From assembly GCA_910587635.1 (NCBI GenBank), contig CAJUNB010000033.1:17399-81398 (forward strand): a stretch of 64,000 nucleotides of DNA, in the 5' to 3' direction. The DNA is from an uncultured Lachnospiraceae bacterium (lineage in GTDB: Bacteria; Bacillota; Clostridia; Lachnospirales; Lachnospiraceae). Of the stretch, positions 44,126-52,778 are shown in pieces; the stretch's first letter is position 1, and every line of letters begins with the position of its first letter. A program made the translations under genes and the position numbers. The notes below the pieces were generated by a model that did not search any database, had not been told where the DNA came from, and was given only the letters and a program-made list of their open reading frames with translations.

Positions 44126-45115
44126 ATGAAAATCATGTTTTACAGTACAAAGCCATATGACAAGCTTTGGTTTGAACCGATGGCAAAGGACTATGGGTTT
44201 GAGATTCACTTTGTAGAGATGAAATGCGATGCAGAAACTGTACTATTAGCGGATGGTTATGATGCAATCTGTATTTTTGTCAACGATTATGTAAACGCGG
44301 CGATGATAGAGAAATTGTATCAAATGAAAGTGAAGGGCATATTGCTGCGTTGCGCAGGTTTTAACAATGTAGATATAAAAGCAGCGGAAGGAAAACTGCA
44401 TGTTTTGAGAGTACCCAGTTACTCTCCTGAATCAGTGGCGGAGTTTGCAATGGCTTTGCTTCTGACAGTGAACCGTTATACCCATCGGGCCTATGCACGA
44501 ACAAGAGATTTCAATATGAATATCAACGGCTTTATGGGAACAGATCTGCATAGGAAAACAGCGGGAGTTGTGGGAACCGGTAGAATCGGTCAGTCCATGA
44601 TCAGGATTCTGAAGGGGTTCCAGATGAATATTCTGGCCTATGATCCTTATCCGAACCCGAAGCTGGATGTAAATTATGTCTCATTGGAAGAGCTGATGAA
44701 ACAATCGGATATTATCAGCCTGCACTGCCCGCTGACGGAAGAGACAAAACATGTGGTCAATGAGAAGACAATCGGCCTGATGAAAAAAGGGGTCTATCTT
44801 GTGAACACTTCCAGAGGTGGTCTGATCGATACGGAAGCGTTGATCGATGGACTTCTGGAGAAAAAATTTGCAGGTGTGGGACTGGACGTCTACGAAGAAG
44901 AGGAAGGCGTTTTCTATGAGGACCGTTCCAATGAAATTATTAAAGATGAGAATCTGGTACGGCTTGCAAGCTTTCCCAATGTCATTATCACATCCCACAT
45001 GGGATTTTTTACGAAAGAGGCAATGCAGGCTATTGCACAGGTGACTATGGAAAATGCCTATGCGCTGGAATCGGGGAAAGAACTTGCCAATGAGGTAACG
45101 CCGGAAAAGGGTTAA
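44126..45115 (+). CDS. D-2-hydroxyacid dehydrogenase (D-lactate dehydrogenase type)
   Basis: NAD-dependent reduction of a 2-oxoacid such as pyruvate. 329 aa with the glycine loop VVGTGRIGQSMIRIL, catalytic Arg in NTSRGGLIDTEALIDGLLE, Glu in VGLDVYEEEEGVF and His in ITSHMGFFTKEAMQA. The motif CAGFNNVDIKAAEGKLHVLR is typical of D-LDH. AGGAGAGG precedes ATG 44126; the upstream open frame has no site of its own. Aryl-lactate or hydroxyisocaproate activity cannot be excluded. The 230 bases before it contain no gene. Confidence 0.9.
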   Translation: MKIMFYSTKPYDKLWFEPMAKDYGFEIHFVEMKCDAETVLLADGYDAICIFVNDYVNAAMIEKLYQMKVKGILLRCAGFNNVDIKAAEGKLHVLRVPSYSPESVAEFAMALLLTVNRYTHRAYARTRDFNMNINGFMGTDLHRKTAGVVGTGRIGQSMIRILKGFQMNILAYDPYPNPKLDVNYVSLEELMKQSDIISLHCPLTEETKHVVNEKTIGLMKKGVYLVNTSRGGLIDTEALIDGLLEKKFAGVGLDVYEEEEGVFYEDRSNEIIKDENLVRLASFPNVIITSHMGFFTKEAMQAIAQVTMENAYALESGKELANEVTPEKG

Positions 45116-45118
45116 TAC

Positions 45119-45147
45119 TTGTAATTCCGTCAAAAATCCTATATGAT
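45119..45147 (+). promoter_or_regulatory. Likely promoter of the GNAT gene
   Basis: TTGTAA at 45119-45124, 17-base spacer, TATGAT at 45142-45147, 31 bases before the start codon. Confidence 0.6.
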
Positions 45148-45177
45148 GATAAAAAAGCCGGTTGGAGAGACAGTCAT

Positions 45178-45669
45178 ATGGAAAAAGCAGATTTCCCATG
45201 GGAAATTAGAGCAGCACATCGGGAAGAATGGCAGGATGCCATGGCATTGGCATGGAAGACATTTTTAAAATTCGAAGCGTGTGATTATACAGAGGAAGGT
45301 GTAAAGAGCTTCCAGGAATTTATTACAGATAATACCGTTTACCGCATGTTTCTCGCAGGTAGTTATGAGCTGTTTGTCGCCATGGAAGGAAGGCATATGA
45401 TTGGGATGATTACGGTGAGATGTGGTAGTCACGTTTCCCTTCTGTTTGTAGATGAGAAATATCACAGAAAGGGCGTTGGGAAGTCTTTGATAAATTATCT
45501 ATGTAATTACCTGATGACAGAAGCGGGCACATCCAGGATTACGGTCAATGCGTCTCCCTATGGTCTTGCGTTTTATCATAGGCTGGGCTTTCGGGACACT
45601 GGCCTGGAGATGGAACAGGATGGGGTCCGCTATACGCCGATGGAGTTTATCCTGGGATACGGTAATTAG
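45178..45669 (+). CDS. GNAT-family N-acetyltransferase
   Basis: 163 aa with the acetyl-CoA binding strand and loop LLFVDEKYHRKGVGKSLINY (RxxGxG) and the downstream block ITVNASPYGLAFYHRLGFRD. Such small single-domain enzymes acetylate amines of many kinds and the substrate is unknown. GGAGAG lies before the ATG. Confidence 0.88.
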   Translation: MEKADFPWEIRAAHREEWQDAMALAWKTFLKFEACDYTEEGVKSFQEFITDNTVYRMFLAGSYELFVAMEGRHMIGMITVRCGSHVSLLFVDEKYHRKGVGKSLINYLCNYLMTEAGTSRITVNASPYGLAFYHRLGFRDTGLEMEQDGVRYTPMEFILGYGN

Positions 45670-45743
45670 ATAAGAAATTTTTTTATAACGAACAGAGAAA
45701 GCAGTGAACCATGACTGCAAAAATCCCGGGGGAGGGAAGAAAG

Positions 45744-46385
45744 ATGAACCGATTATTTAATCTGGACAGTCCGATCATGGTATTTCTGGGAAAGGTGGGG
45801 GACCTGATCTGGCTGAATGTACTGACGATGATCTGTTGTATTCCGATTGTGACTGTGGGGGCGTCAATTACTGCGTTGCATTATGTATCTATTAAAATGG
45901 TGAGAAATGAAGAAGGATATTTGACAAAAAATTTTTTTAAATCCTTCCGGCAAAATTTCTTTCAGGCAACTGTACTATGGGTGCTTATGCTCTTTATTTT
46001 GGCAGTGGCCGGGGCAGATTTTTATTTTCTTTCGATGATGGAAGGAACCGTGGTTGAGGTAGTTAAAATCGGATTGTATGCTGTCTTTTTGTTTTTTCTG
46101 TGCAGCAGTATTTACTGGTTTCCCCTTTTATCGAAATTTGAAAACAGCTTAAGAAATATTGTGAAAAACTCTCTCTTACTGAGTATCATGCATTTTCCAA
46201 AGACAATCGGCATCCTGCTCATCCATGGGGTATTTATTGCCCTCTATTATTTTTTTACATTCAGAATTATGCCTGTCATCCTTCTGATGGGAATTTCGCT
46301 GCCTGCATATGCAGCATCGTACCTGTTTTCCGGCATATTTAAGAAGCTGGAACCGGAGGAAGAGGAAATTAGTCAATCTGTATAA
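45744..46385 (+). CDS. DUF624 family membrane protein (YesL-like)
   Basis: 213 aa with five to six hydrophobic segments. The N-terminal block NRLFNLDSPIMVFLGKVGDL, LTMICCIPIVTVGASITALH and the next NFFKSFRQNFFQATVLW mark the YesL/DUF624 family. Members are frequently found beside sugar ABC importers and YesMN regulators, but their role is unknown. The ATG at 45744 has GGGGGAGGG upstream. It is followed by an importer ATPase. Confidence 0.86.
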   Translation: MNRLFNLDSPIMVFLGKVGDLIWLNVLTMICCIPIVTVGASITALHYVSIKMVRNEEGYLTKNFFKSFRQNFFQATVLWVLMLFILAVAGADFYFLSMMEGTVVEVVKIGLYAVFLFFLCSSIYWFPLLSKFENSLRNIVKNSLLLSIMHFPKTIGILLIHGVFIALYYFFTFRIMPVILLMGISLPAYAASYLFSGIFKKLEPEEEEISQSV

Positions 46386-46500
46386 AATTGGATTAAATCT
46401 TTGTGGATTCGTGGTATGGCATAAAAAAGGAACTCCATCTATACTTAACACATGAAAAGATCATGTTAATGCAAATGTATAGAAAACAGGAGGAAGAATC

Positions 46501-47607
46501 GTGGCAAGTTTATCATTAAAAAATATTTGTAAGAAATATCCCAATGGATTTGAAGCAGTAAAAGATTTTAACCTGGAAATTGCAGATAAAGAGTTTATTA
46601 TATTTGTAGGACCTTCAGGCTGCGGCAAGTCCACCACACTTCGTATGGTAGCGGGTCTGGAAGATATTTCTTCCGGTGAACTGAAAATCGATGGCAGACT
46701 CGTAAATGATGTAGAGCCCAAGGACAGAGACATCGCAATGGTTTTCCAGAACTATGCTCTTTATCCTCATATGACAGTATATGATAATATGGCGTTTGGT
46801 CTGAAGCTTCGTAAAGTATCAAAAGAAAAGATCGATGAGATGGTAAAAGAAGCAGCCAGAATTCTGGATCTGGAAAAGTTACTGGATCGTAAGCCAAAAG
46901 CTCTTTCCGGTGGACAGAGGCAGCGTGTTGCTATGGGCCGTGCTATTGTCCGTAGCCCGAAAGTGTTCCTGATGGATGAGCCTCTTTCCAATCTGGATGC
47001 AAAATTACGTGTACAGATGCGTACAGAGATCGCAAAGCTGCATCAGAGACTGGGAGCGACAATCATCTATGTAACTCATGACCAGACAGAAGCTATGACG
47101 CTGGGAACGAGAATCGTCGTTATGAAAGACGGTATTGTTCAGCAGGTAGACAGCCCGCAGAACCTATATGATAGACCACAGAATCTGTTTGTTGCAGGAT
47201 TTATGGGTTCTCCGCAGATGAACTTTATAGACGCTACAATCGAAGTAAAGGGCGATAAAGTATATGCAAAGACACCAAGTATGACAATTGAGCTTCCTGC
47301 AGAAAAAGGTAAGAAGGTAGCAGATGGCGGCTATAATGGAAAAGTGGTTACACTTGGTATCCGTCCTGAAGACGTATATGATGCAGAGCAGGCACCTCAT
47401 CTGACAAATGTATTTGAGACGACAATCAATGTATATGAGCTGCTTGGTGCAGAAGTCTATCTGTATTCTGATTTGGATGAATTCCCGATTACGGCAAGGG
47501 TATCATCCAGTACAAATGCAAGAAGCGGAAGCAAAGTGAAGTTTGCATTTGATGTTGCCAAGATGCACGTATTTGACAAAGAGACAGAAAAAGTAGTCAC
47601 AAATTAA
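46501..47607 (+). CDS. Sugar ABC transporter ATP-binding protein (MsmX/UgpC type)
   Basis: 368 aa. NBD with GPSGCGKSTTLRMVAG, MVFQNYALYPHMTVYDNMAF, LSGGQRQRVAMGRAIV and VFLMDEPLSNLDAKL, then a C-terminal MOBE/TOBE regulatory domain (GIRPEDVYDAEQAPHLTN). Proteins like this energise several class 1 carbohydrate importers whose operons lack an ATPase. No permease or binding protein is adjacent, which fits a shared subunit. GTG start with GGAGGA upstream. The CdaR-like regulator follows after eight bases. Confidence 0.94.
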   Translation: MASLSLKNICKKYPNGFEAVKDFNLEIADKEFIIFVGPSGCGKSTTLRMVAGLEDISSGELKIDGRLVNDVEPKDRDIAMVFQNYALYPHMTVYDNMAFGLKLRKVSKEKIDEMVKEAARILDLEKLLDRKPKALSGGQRQRVAMGRAIVRSPKVFLMDEPLSNLDAKLRVQMRTEIAKLHQRLGATIIYVTHDQTEAMTLGTRIVVMKDGIVQQVDSPQNLYDRPQNLFVAGFMGSPQMNFIDATIEVKGDKVYAKTPSMTIELPAEKGKKVADGGYNGKVVTLGIRPEDVYDAEQAPHLTNVFETTINVYELLGAEVYLYSDLDEFPITARVSSSTNARSGSKVKFAFDVAKMHVFDKETEKVVTN

Positions 47608-47615
47608 GGAGAGAT

Positions 47616-48704
47616 ATGTTATCAAACCAGATCATTCAGTCGAGTATTGATGAACTAAGATGCATTACCAAAATTGACTTATGCGTTATGGATCTGCAGG
47701 GAACTGTTGCTGCATCTACAATAGATGATGTGGAAATACCGATTGATCTGGTCAGAGAATTTGCGGAATCTGCAGCAGACAGCCAGGTAATCAGCGGATA
47801 TCATTTCTTTAAGGTTCTGGAAGATGAGGAAGTAGTCTATCTTGTCCTGACTAGAGGAAATGAAGATGCCCATATGGTAGGTAAAATAGCTGTGACCCAA
47901 TTGCGGCAGCTGATGACTGCTTATAAAGAAAAGCTTGACAGAGACAGTTTTCTGCAAAATCTCATATTGGATAATCTGTTGCTGGTAGATATATACAATC
48001 GTGCCAAAAAGCTGCATATTCCGGCAGAAGGCGACCGGGTAGTCTTTCTCATAGAAACGATGGGAGACGAGGATGCAGAGATTATGGAATTGCTGAAAGG
48101 CCTGTTCATTCCCTATCATGGGGATTACCTGACAGCAGTGGAAGAGAGGAATATTATCCTTATCAAATCTCTGACACAAGGAGATAGTTATCGAGAGCTG
48201 AAACATATCGCAGAAATGATTGTAGACATGGTCAATTCAGAGGCGATGGTCAATGTCCGGGTCTCCTATGGGACGATTGTTCATGAACTAAAGAATGTAT
48301 CCAGATCCTTTAAAGAAGCAAAAATGGCTTTGGACGTTGGCAGGATTTTCTATGCCGAAAAAGATGTGATAGCGTATCATGCGTTGGGGATAGGGCGGCT
48401 GATTTATCAGCTCCCGGAGAGTCTGTGCAGGATTTTCATTCAGGAAGTCTTTGGCAGCTCTACAATACCTGAAGAGGTGGATGAAGAGATACTGGCAACA
48501 GTACAGAAATTTTTTGAAAACAGCCTGAATATATCAGAGACATCCAGACAGCTGTTTGTACATCGGAATACTCTTGTATACCGGATTGAAAAGGTACAGA
48601 AAGCTACCGGGTTGGATATGAGAGTGTTTGAGGATGCGCTGACATTCAATATTGCATTGATGGTAGTCAATTATTTAAAATATCTGGAATCTATGAATTC
48701 CTGA
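47616..48704 (+). CDS. CdaR/PucR-type transcriptional regulator
   Basis: 362 aa. The N-terminal part resembles the sugar-diacid sensor domain of CdaR (ITKIDLCVMDLQGTVAASTI), followed by a GGDEF-like middle (VNVRVSYGTIVHELKNVSRS, EAKMALDVGRIFYAEKDVIA) and a C-terminal HTH_30 (SLNISETSRQLFVHRNTLVY). Close spacing to the ATPase gene suggests a shared transcript and probably a role in carbohydrate control. AAGGAGAG precedes the ATG. Confidence 0.86.
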   Translation: MLSNQIIQSSIDELRCITKIDLCVMDLQGTVAASTIDDVEIPIDLVREFAESAADSQVISGYHFFKVLEDEEVVYLVLTRGNEDAHMVGKIAVTQLRQLMTAYKEKLDRDSFLQNLILDNLLLVDIYNRAKKLHIPAEGDRVVFLIETMGDEDAEIMELLKGLFIPYHGDYLTAVEERNIILIKSLTQGDSYRELKHIAEMIVDMVNSEAMVNVRVSYGTIVHELKNVSRSFKEAKMALDVGRIFYAEKDVIAYHALGIGRLIYQLPESLCRIFIQEVFGSSTIPEEVDEEILATVQKFFENSLNISETSRQLFVHRNTLVYRIEKVQKATGLDMRVFEDALTFNIALMVVNYLKYLESMNS

Positions 48705-48728
48705 CGGGAAACTATTTTAGGTCTATAT

Positions 48729-48787
48729 AACCCTGTCCCTGAATATAATAGTTATAAGCATGGGCTTATGACTGGAGGGACAGGGTT
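48729..48787 (+). promoter_or_regulatory. Hairpin covering the ribosome site and TTG start of the next gene
   Basis: AACCCTGTCCCT (48729-48740) pairs perfectly with AGGGACAGGGTT (48776-48787). The second arm contains most of the GGAGGG ribosome site (48774-48779) and the first two bases of the TTG start at 48786. A smaller helix ATAAGC/GCTTAT sits in the loop. TTTTATTTC follows soon after, so it may also act as a terminator for the CdaR operon. Both readings are plausible. Confidence 0.6.
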
Positions 48788-50018
48788 GTTTTATTTCAAA
48801 AAAATAGTTTCCTATTTTGATTATTACGAAAATCATGAGAAAAAAAAGAACTGCGGTTATGGAAAAATCCTGATCAGAGATGAGGAGGTAACGCTGGAAA
48901 TACATATCAGAGGATTGGGAATAAAAGAGAGCCATATGTGTGATATCTGTATAGACCAGAGACAGGAAAAACAGTTGGGGAGATTTGTCCTAGATAAAGG
49001 GACAGGCTATTATAACGCCCATTTCCACAGCAGAGATATGGATGGCAATGGGCTCAGTGTTTTTGATATCAATGGCCTGTTCATCCCGATTGACGAGAAC
49101 AAATATTGTGAAACATACTGGGAATGGGGAGAACTTCCCATTAATATTATAATAAAAGATAAAATACAGGGAATGGAGAAAGAAAAGATGGAAAGTTCTC
49201 TCAGGGAACAGACAGAAGAGAAGCCAACGGAAGATCATCTGACAGAAATATCGACAGAAAGAGAGCCTGAAACCACAGAAACCGAGAGGGAGATTGGCGT
49301 ATTGCCATCAGTACAGAAAATAAATGATACAGAAACCGAAGCTGAAGGAGAGATGTCAGAAAAGGAAGTTGTGGCATCAGAAGGAAATAATGAAATTGCA
49401 GAGACAGAAGCTGTGGTATTGAAGGAAAGCATTGAAATGTCGGAAGGAGAAGCTGAGGTGGCATCTTCCATAGCTGCTATAGAAGAATCGACAACTTGTA
49501 ATAATTCTAAGACGCCTGCAAATCTTGCAGATTCGGAACGCCCCCTGCATAAGGTGCAGCTACAGAGTATGGGAAACAGAATACAGGGCAGAAACGCTCC
49601 TGGGAAAATCCCAGTACAGGATCCTTTGCATGTAGATAAGTGGAAACAGCTGTGCAGTCAGTATCCGGTATGTCACCCTTTTGAAGATGGAGAGGAATAT
49701 ATTTCTATAGCGCCAAAGGATTTTATTATTTTGCGAAAAGAATATCAAAATCTTGTGAGCAATAGTTTTTTACTTCACAGTTTTTATAATTATCATCATG
49801 TTATTTTGGGAAAAGCCGGAAAAGAAGATAGTGATATGTACTATATCGGAGTACCCGGCAATTATCTGGACAGAGAAAAGAGAGTGGCAGTTATGTTTGG
49901 CTTTGAAGGCTTTGCCATGTCTGCGAGGGGAAACAGGAACAGAAATGCACAGAGGCAGGAGCGTATTCCAGCTGAGACAGGAGCATTTGGGTATTATATG
50001 AGAAAAGTGGAAATTTAG
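48786..50018 (+). CDS. DUF6128 domain protein
   Basis: 410 aa. N-terminal beta-rich domain (FYFKKIVSYFDYYENHEKK, then VTLEIHIRGLGIKES and FDINGLFIPIDENKYCETYW), an acidic Glu/Thr/Ser linker at about residues 135-255, and a C-terminal DUF6128 domain (YISIAPKDFIILRKEYQNLV, SFLLHSFYNYHHVILGKAG, YYIGVPGNYLDREKRVAVMF). The family seems limited to Lachnospiraceae and relatives and has no known role. The start is taken as TTG 48786, six bases after GGAGGG, because relatives begin with an FxYFKK-like N-terminus; ATG 48768 would overlap the ribosome site. Confidence 0.8.
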   Translation: MFYFKKIVSYFDYYENHEKKKNCGYGKILIRDEEVTLEIHIRGLGIKESHMCDICIDQRQEKQLGRFVLDKGTGYYNAHFHSRDMDGNGLSVFDINGLFIPIDENKYCETYWEWGELPINIIIKDKIQGMEKEKMESSLREQTEEKPTEDHLTEISTEREPETTETEREIGVLPSVQKINDTETEAEGEMSEKEVVASEGNNEIAETEAVVLKESIEMSEGEAEVASSIAAIEESTTCNNSKTPANLADSERPLHKVQLQSMGNRIQGRNAPGKIPVQDPLHVDKWKQLCSQYPVCHPFEDGEEYISIAPKDFIILRKEYQNLVSNSFLLHSFYNYHHVILGKAGKEDSDMYYIGVPGNYLDREKRVAVMFGFEGFAMSARGNRNRNAQRQERIPAETGAFGYYMRKVEI

Positions 50019-50033
50019 GAAAAACAGGGAGTG

Positions 50034-50062
50034 AGCCTGCTGCGTAACTGCAGCAGGCTTTT
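50034..50062 (+). terminator. Terminator after the DUF6128 gene
   Basis: AGCCTGCTGC (50034-50043) pairs perfectly with GCAGCAGGCT (50050-50059), then TTTT. A second short hairpin (CCGCT/AGCGG, 50077-50089) with seven T follows and overlaps the end of the minus-strand gene. Confidence 0.85.
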
Positions 50063-50081
50063 ACTAAAGAAATGAACCGCT

Positions 50082-50330
50082 CTAAGCGGGGATTTTTTTG
50101 TGATTTACAAGATAAGAAAGAATCCTGTGGAAATCTTCATTTTTGTGGAAAATAAGATCAATTTCCCTAATTCCTCCAGCCATATGGAAGAGGAAAAGCT
50201 GCTCTGCTACTTCTTTTCCGTGGAGAAAATGGATTCGTGCTCCATTTTCATTGATCAGCTCAATAGTACCTTCACAGTCTACCAGTCTCTCAGCAAATTC
50301 TTTGACGTTTCTGATATTACAGATTTTCAT
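50082..50330 (-). CDS. Small conserved protein of unknown function
   Basis: 82 aa on the minus strand, starting MKICNIRNVKEFAERLVDCE and ending in LSYLVNHKKIPA. I believe similar short proteins occur in Lachnospiraceae, sometimes under the misleading name polyA polymerase; nothing here supports an enzyme. AAGGAGGT stands eight bases before the ATG, an unusually strong site, and the gene has its own hairpin at the 3' end, so it is accepted as real despite its size. Confidence 0.7.
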   Translation of the reverse strand: MKICNIRNVKEFAERLVDCEGTIELINENGARIHFLHGKEVAEQLFLFHMAGGIREIDLIFHKNEDFHRILSYLVNHKKIPA

Positions 50331-50480
50331 AATGTTACCTCCTTTTTAAAATTGTATGTCTGGCGTTATTGTTGTTACTTTTTATTTGTGATATAATTAT
50401 ATCGTAAGTATTTTATTTAAAAAGTCTATATTTGGACAGATAATATAAATATATAGACGATTAAAAAGGTGTTTGGCGAT

Positions 50481-51425
50481 ATGATTATATCTGAGCTGAA
50501 GCTCAATGAGAATTTGGAAGAAGAGCTGGCGCGTCCCATTGCTGCTTTCCCGCATACGATTTTTTATGATGATATATCCAGGTATCCAGGCAGTTATGTA
50601 CCATGGCACTGGCATTCAGATGTGGAATTTGTGTGGGTGCTGCAGGGAGGGATTCGGCTCGATACGAATCACCATTCCTATTCTATCCAAGCGGGAGAAG
50701 GAGCCTTTATCAATTCCAATGTGCTGCATTATAAAGAACCACTATCCGGTCCGGTTCCCATTTTGCTGACACATGTATTTGATTTACAGCTTCTTACCGG
50801 GGGCCATAAGAGTATCTTTGAGCAGAAATATATTACGCCGATTATTGATTGTAAGGAACTGGAGGCTATGACTTTTCACCCGTCAGTTCCAAATCAGCGC
50901 AAGATTCTGGAGCTGATTCGACGGGCCTATGATGCGGCAGATGACGCCGCCTATGGGTATGAATTTGCGGTACGGAATGATTTATCGACGATTTGGTGTC
51001 TACTCTGTAAAGAGGTGGAACCGATACTGAAGTCAAAAAAAGTCATTTCCAATCAGAATGAAGACCGAATTAAAAAGATGCTGCTGTTTATTCGGGGAAA
51101 TTACCAGGAAAAGATATCTTTGGAGCAGATTGCGGAAGCGGCCAATATCAGTACGCGGGAATGTCTTCGATGCTTTTCTCAGAATTTAAGTACGACCCCT
51201 TTTACTTATTTGTTGGAATATCGCATTAGGAAGGCGGCTGGTGAACTGAGGGAGAGCAATAAAGCAATAACGGATATCGCCTATGACTGTGGCTTTGCGG
51301 GGACGAGCTATTTCAGCAAAACTTTCCGTAAGATAATGGAATGTACCCCTTCGGAATACCGTAACTTGTACAGAAACAGCAATATGGATAGCAATCAGGG
51401 CGATCGTGAGGCAGGAAAAGAATAG
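50481..51425 (+). CDS. AraC-family transcriptional regulator with cupin sensor domain
   Basis: 314 aa. The N-terminal cupin (PWHWHSDVEFVWVLQGGIRL, AGEGAFINSNVLHYKEPL) probably binds a small sugar-like effector; the C-terminal AraC domain has SLEQIAEAANISTRECLRCF and ITDIAYDCGFAGTSYFSKTF. ATG 50481 was chosen since AAAGGTG lies nine bases upstream; GTG 50469 falls within that site. It stands alone, so its targets are not apparent. Confidence 0.88.
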   Translation: MIISELKLNENLEEELARPIAAFPHTIFYDDISRYPGSYVPWHWHSDVEFVWVLQGGIRLDTNHHSYSIQAGEGAFINSNVLHYKEPLSGPVPILLTHVFDLQLLTGGHKSIFEQKYITPIIDCKELEAMTFHPSVPNQRKILELIRRAYDAADDAAYGYEFAVRNDLSTIWCLLCKEVEPILKSKKVISNQNEDRIKKMLLFIRGNYQEKISLEQIAEAANISTRECLRCFSQNLSTTPFTYLLEYRIRKAAGELRESNKAITDIAYDCGFAGTSYFSKTFRKIMECTPSEYRNLYRNSNMDSNQGDREAGKE

Positions 51426-51468
51426 CAGTGACAGAGATGAAAAATTGACGACAGCGATGGAGAGAACA

Positions 51469-51984
51469 ATGACAGAATATGAGAAATATATGAAAGAAGC
51501 GATAAAGCAGGCAAAAAAAGGGAAACTGCTGGGGGAGGTACCTATTGGCTGCGTTATCGTATATAAAGATAAAATAATTGGAAGAGGATATAATCGAAGA
51601 AATACAGATAAAAGCACTCTTGCCCATGCGGAAATAACCGCAATCAAAAAGGCCAGTAAGAAAATGGCAGATTGGAGACTGGAAGGGTGCACGCTCTATG
51701 TGACGTTGGAGCCGTGCCAGATGTGTTCGGGGGCCATTGTACAGGCGCGGATACCGAAAGTGGTTATGGGATGCAGAAATCCGAAAGCGGGATGTGGAGG
51801 TTCTGTTTTGAATATTTTGCAGGAACCCAAGTTTAATCATCAGGTAGAAATTACAGAGGGTGTGCTGGAAAAAGAATGCAGTGCGTTGCTTACAGATTTT
51901 TTTAAAGAACTGCGATATCGAAATAAAAGAGAGAAGGAAATACGCTGGGAACAGAAAAACGGAAAAAATACGGCATTTCATTGA
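51469..51984 (+). CDS. tadA: tRNA-specific adenosine deaminase
   Basis: Converts A34 to inosine in tRNA-Arg(ACG). 171 aa with the cytidine deaminase zinc motifs HAEITAI and PCQMCSGAIVQARI, plus GCRNPKAGCGGSVLNIL that fits the tRNA-binding part. GGAGAG before ATG 51469 decides the start among three in-frame candidates. The first residues overlap nothing; the long open frame upstream runs into the AraC gene. Its last bases contain the -35 of the SRP RNA promoter. Confidence 0.94.
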   Translation: MTEYEKYMKEAIKQAKKGKLLGEVPIGCVIVYKDKIIGRGYNRRNTDKSTLAHAEITAIKKASKKMADWRLEGCTLYVTLEPCQMCSGAIVQARIPKVVMGCRNPKAGCGGSVLNILQEPKFNHQVEITEGVLEKECSALLTDFFKELRYRNKREKEIRWEQKNGKNTAFH

Positions 51985-52009
51985 CTTTATGGAAGAAAAC
52001 AAGTATACT
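51981..52009 (+). promoter_or_regulatory. Promoter of the SRP RNA gene
   Basis: TTGACT at 51981-51986, 17-base spacer, TATACT at 52004-52009. Its first four bases overlap the end of tadA. The RNA would begin near 52015. Confidence 0.8.
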
Positions 52010-52014
52010 AAATT

Positions 52015-52281
52015 AGCCGTGCAGCCGGGGTGTTAGCGGTACCCTGTACCTGCAGTCCGCTACAGCAGGGGTGATGTCCTGTCTGAGAGCTTTGACTGGT
52101 GTAGCTGCCCTTTGTAAGTGGCGTAGAAGTCTGGGTCTTACGCAACGGATATCTGTGAATCGTGTCAGGTTGGGAACAAAGCAGCACTAAGCAGAACCAT
52201 TCGTGTGCCGTAAGGGTGCCTGGACGGAGCTAACTGTAAAGGTAACGTACATGAGTGTCGCCCGAAGCAGGATGCACGGCT
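52015..52281 (+). ncRNA. ffs: Signal recognition particle RNA (large Gram-positive type)
   Basis: The apical S-domain is recognisable: GTGTCAGGTTGGGAACAAAG followed by CAGCACTAAGCAG, the helix 8 motif bound by Ffh. The 5' end AGCCGTGCA pairs with TGCACGGCT at the 3' end, so the molecule is about 267 bases with an Alu-like domain, as in Bacillus. It guides membrane and secreted proteins to the translocon. A promoter and terminator flank it. Confidence 0.92.
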
Positions 52282-52297
52282 TTTAACGCAATGTAAG

Positions 52298-52331
52298 GCA
52301 TCCTTTTATGCAAATATAAGGGTGCTTTTTT
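52298..52331 (+). terminator. Terminator of the SRP RNA
   Basis: GCATCCTT (52298-52305) pairs with AAGGGTGC (52318-52325), one wobble, followed by TTTTTTGTTTTT. Confidence 0.75.
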
Positions 52332-52337
52332 GTTTTT

Positions 52338-52368
52338 CTATAGGAAATTGCTCCGCAATCACCTATAG
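52338..52368. repeat. Intergenic hairpin element
   Basis: CTATAGG-aa-ATTGC-tcc-GCAAT-ca-CCTATAG, a two-part stem. It shares the TATAGGAAATT core with the inverted repeat at 38660, and the sequence right after each (A-rich, then ATAGAT) is also alike. Confidence 0.55.
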
Positions 52369-52424
52369 CACAAAAATATAGATATGCAGCTCGCGAAGGG
52401 GAAAATTGCACTAAAATGCCCTGA

Positions 52425-52778
52425 CTGATCAGTGCGCTGATCGTTATTGACAGAGGGATTGTCTTTTACCATAAAATAGCTGGAATTATTAAAAGAGGAT
52501 TTACGAAAAGGTATGGAACAGATATCAAAAGCTATCGACATCCGGAGGGCTGGCAGGGAATTGTACGGATTGGGGATGACGGCAGAGTATTTGCCCTGTT
52601 CCACAGTTTCCATGGAGCTGCTGGCATGGAAGTGGCTGTTCCGGTGCCGGAAGGTCTGGAGATCACGGACATTTATTCCTGTGAAACAGAGCATGTATGG
52701 CTTGATGAAAATAAATTAAATATAAATTTAATAAAAGATTTGCAGGCGGTAGCGATATTATTAGAAGTAAAAAAATAA
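52425..52778 (+). pseudogene. C-terminal remnant of a glycoside hydrolase (alpha-galactosidase-like)
   Basis: An open frame without start codon or ribosome site reads IDRGIVFYHKIAGIIKRGFT, YGTDIKSYRHPEGWQGIVRI, then VFALFHSFHGAAGMEVAVPV and a beta-rich end LQAVAILLEVKK. This looks like the end of the catalytic barrel plus the C-terminal beta domain of an alpha-galactosidase-type enzyme. Upstream in the same frame there is a stop and then the SRP RNA, so the first several hundred residues are gone. The stop abuts that of the convergent ATPase gene. Family assignment is tentative; that it is a gene remnant is well supported by its protein-like sequence. Confidence 0.55.
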
